The notes under the pieces: model-generated
What the model was told of the DNA's origin: nothing
Database searches by the model: none
The model's input: only the letters and a program-made list of their open reading frames with translations
Source: Vaginisenegalia massiliensis
GTDB lineage: Bacteria > Bacillota > Bacilli > Lactobacillales > Aerococcaceae
Assembly (NCBI RefSeq): GCF_900604935.1
Contig: NZ_UWPC01000005.1
Location: forward strand, 82,219 to 146,218
DNA: 64,000 bases
Direction: 5' to 3'
Shown: positions 63,597 through 64,000 of the stretch, piece after piece
How positions within the stretch are numbered: the first letter of the stretch is position 1
Layout: every line of letters begins with the position of its first letter
Position numbers and translations under genes: made by a program

Positions 63597-63628
63597 AACC
63601 CCGAGAATGAATAGTCATTCTCGGGGTT
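63597..63628 (+). terminator. Terminator after the aldehyde dehydrogenase gene
   Basis: A 14-bp perfect stem AACCCCGAGAATGA/TCATTCTCGGGGTT with an ATAG loop. The T-tract after it is short on the plus strand. Confidence 0.8.
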
Positions 63629-63707
63629 AATTCTGTTGTTAATGTAGACATATTATAGATATTTACCCAAAATAGGCCTTGAAATCAAAAAAAGGGCAAA
63701 AAAAAAG

Positions 63708-63780
63708 AGCCATTTGCCGGGCTTGAACCGGCGACCTCTTCCTTACCATGGAAGCGCTCTACCTACTGAGCTAAAACGGC
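63708..63780 (-). tRNA. tRNA-Thr (GGT anticodon)
   Basis: A full cloverleaf on the minus strand: acceptor GCCGTTT/AAATGGC (one G-U), D-arm AGCTCAGTAGGTAGAGC, anticodon arm CTTCC-ATGGTAA-GGAAG with anticodon GGT, and T-arm GCCGG-TTCAAGC-CCGGC. CCA is not encoded. A run of nine T follows and acts as the end of the rRNA-tRNA transcript. Confidence 0.95.
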
Positions 63781-63797
63781 ATACCGATTAAATGCGA

Positions 63798-63870
63798 CTC
63801 CGCAAGTAGGGCTCGAACCTACGACATCATGATTAACAGTCATGCGCTCTGCCAGCTGAGCTATTGCGGA
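63798..63870 (-). tRNA. tRNA-Asn (GTT anticodon)
   Basis: Cloverleaf on the minus strand: acceptor TCCGCAA/TTGCGGA, D-arm AGCTCAGCTGGCAGAGC, anticodon arm CATGA-CTGTTAA-TCATG with anticodon GTT, T-arm GTAGG-TTCGAGC-CCTAC. CCA is not encoded. It lies 17 bp upstream of tRNA-Thr and directly after 5S rRNA. Confidence 0.96.
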
Positions 63871-63889
63871 ATAAACAAACAAACACCCT

Positions 63890-64000
63890 GCATGGCAACG
63901 TCCTACTCTCACAGGACCAAAGGTCCAACTACCATCGGCGCTAAGAAGCTTAACTGCTGTGTTCGGAATGGGAACAGGTGTGTCCTTCTTGCCATCATCA
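63890..64000 (-). rRNA. rrf: 5S ribosomal RNA (5' end at or just beyond window edge)
   Basis: The minus strand shows the conserved 5S core (ACACCTGTTCCCATTCCGAA, AGTTAAGCTTCTTAGCGCCG, ATGGTAGT, GTGAGAGTAGGACG) and complementary ends (GGCAA near the start with TTGCC near the end). A few bases may be missing at the 5' end. It is the end of an rRNA operon whose 16S and 23S genes lie to the right of the window. Confidence 0.95.

Noticed and set aside
1..64000. Search for CRISPR arrays, insertion sequences, prophage genes and attachment sites
   Set aside because: No regularly spaced repeats, transposase or phage-type genes were seen by eye.

Overview
The window is a stretch of low-GC Firmicutes chromosome. 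Gram-positive ribosome-binding sites (AGGAGG-like), A/T-rich Rho-independent terminators, genes for competence (comFA/comFC), wall-polymer initiation (tagO), c-di-AMP synthesis (cdaA-cdaR-glmM), purR-glmU-prs, a nagA/nagB pair and a LmrCD-like drug exporter point to the Lactobacillales, perhaps an Aerococcaceae- or Carnobacteriaceae-type organism. The family assignment is inference from gene content only. Nearly all genes lie on the minus strand, and a 5S rRNA plus two tRNAs at the right edge mark the tail of an rRNA operon on the same strand.

Layout, left to right. 1-5100: phosphate uptake and sensing (phoP-phoR-pstC-pstA-pstB, without pstS between phoR and pstC). 5200-11300: cell division and translation/secretion core (ftsE-ftsX, prfB with its programmed frameshift, secA, hpf). 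11500-15500: comFA-comFC, degV, yigZ. 15500-18950: pncB-nadE-tagO. 19000-21750: a secreted protein of unknown role and an isolated polyprenyl-phosphate sugar transferase. 21980-25300: purR-glmU-prs. 25460-29100: a metal ABC transporter pair, a membrane GTPase and a zinc protease. 29300-31500: uracil permease with an attenuator-like leader, and a SanA/YdcF-like protein. 31670-36200: MarR regulator plus heterodimeric ABC exporter. 36400-41450: an unknown membrane-anchored protein, sigma-54 (rpoN), a zinc metallopeptidase, cardiolipin synthase. 41600-45300: transketolase operon and a CadC-like regulator. 45400-49900: CPBP protease, ArsC-like protein, HAD phosphatase, a large membrane protein, a secreted protein. 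50000-52150: divergent nagA and nagB. 52370-54900: iron-type alcohol dehydrogenase divergent from an AraC regulator. 54980-60250: rlmA-like gene, glmM, cdaR, cdaA, yidD, TVP38-like. 60370-63580: Xaa-Pro peptidase, DUF1398-like protein, aldehyde dehydrogenase. 63700-64000: tRNA-Thr, tRNA-Asn, 5S rRNA.

Several genes converge on envelope precursors: NagA/NagB, GlmM and GlmU handle amino-sugar phosphates leading to UDP-GlcNAc, TagO uses UDP-GlcNAc on undecaprenyl phosphate, and CdaA/CdaR control c-di-AMP beside GlmM. Nucleotide metabolism is also concentrated here (Prs, PurR, uracil permease, PncB, NadE).

No insertion sequence, prophage, CRISPR array or obvious horizontally acquired island was seen, and I did not find a clearly new multi-gene system. 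The observations most worth checking are: nagB appears to start at an ATA codon; sigma-54 has a strongly altered RpoN box; a transketolase operon carries an uncharacterised TIM-barrel protein and a tiny Cys-containing protein; the uracil permease leader looks like a PyrR-type attenuator with a shortened loop; and a CadC-like repressor has lost half of its usual metal-binding cysteines. Many start codons were moved inward from the longest reading frame because a strong ribosome-binding site sits inside it; these choices are stated per gene.
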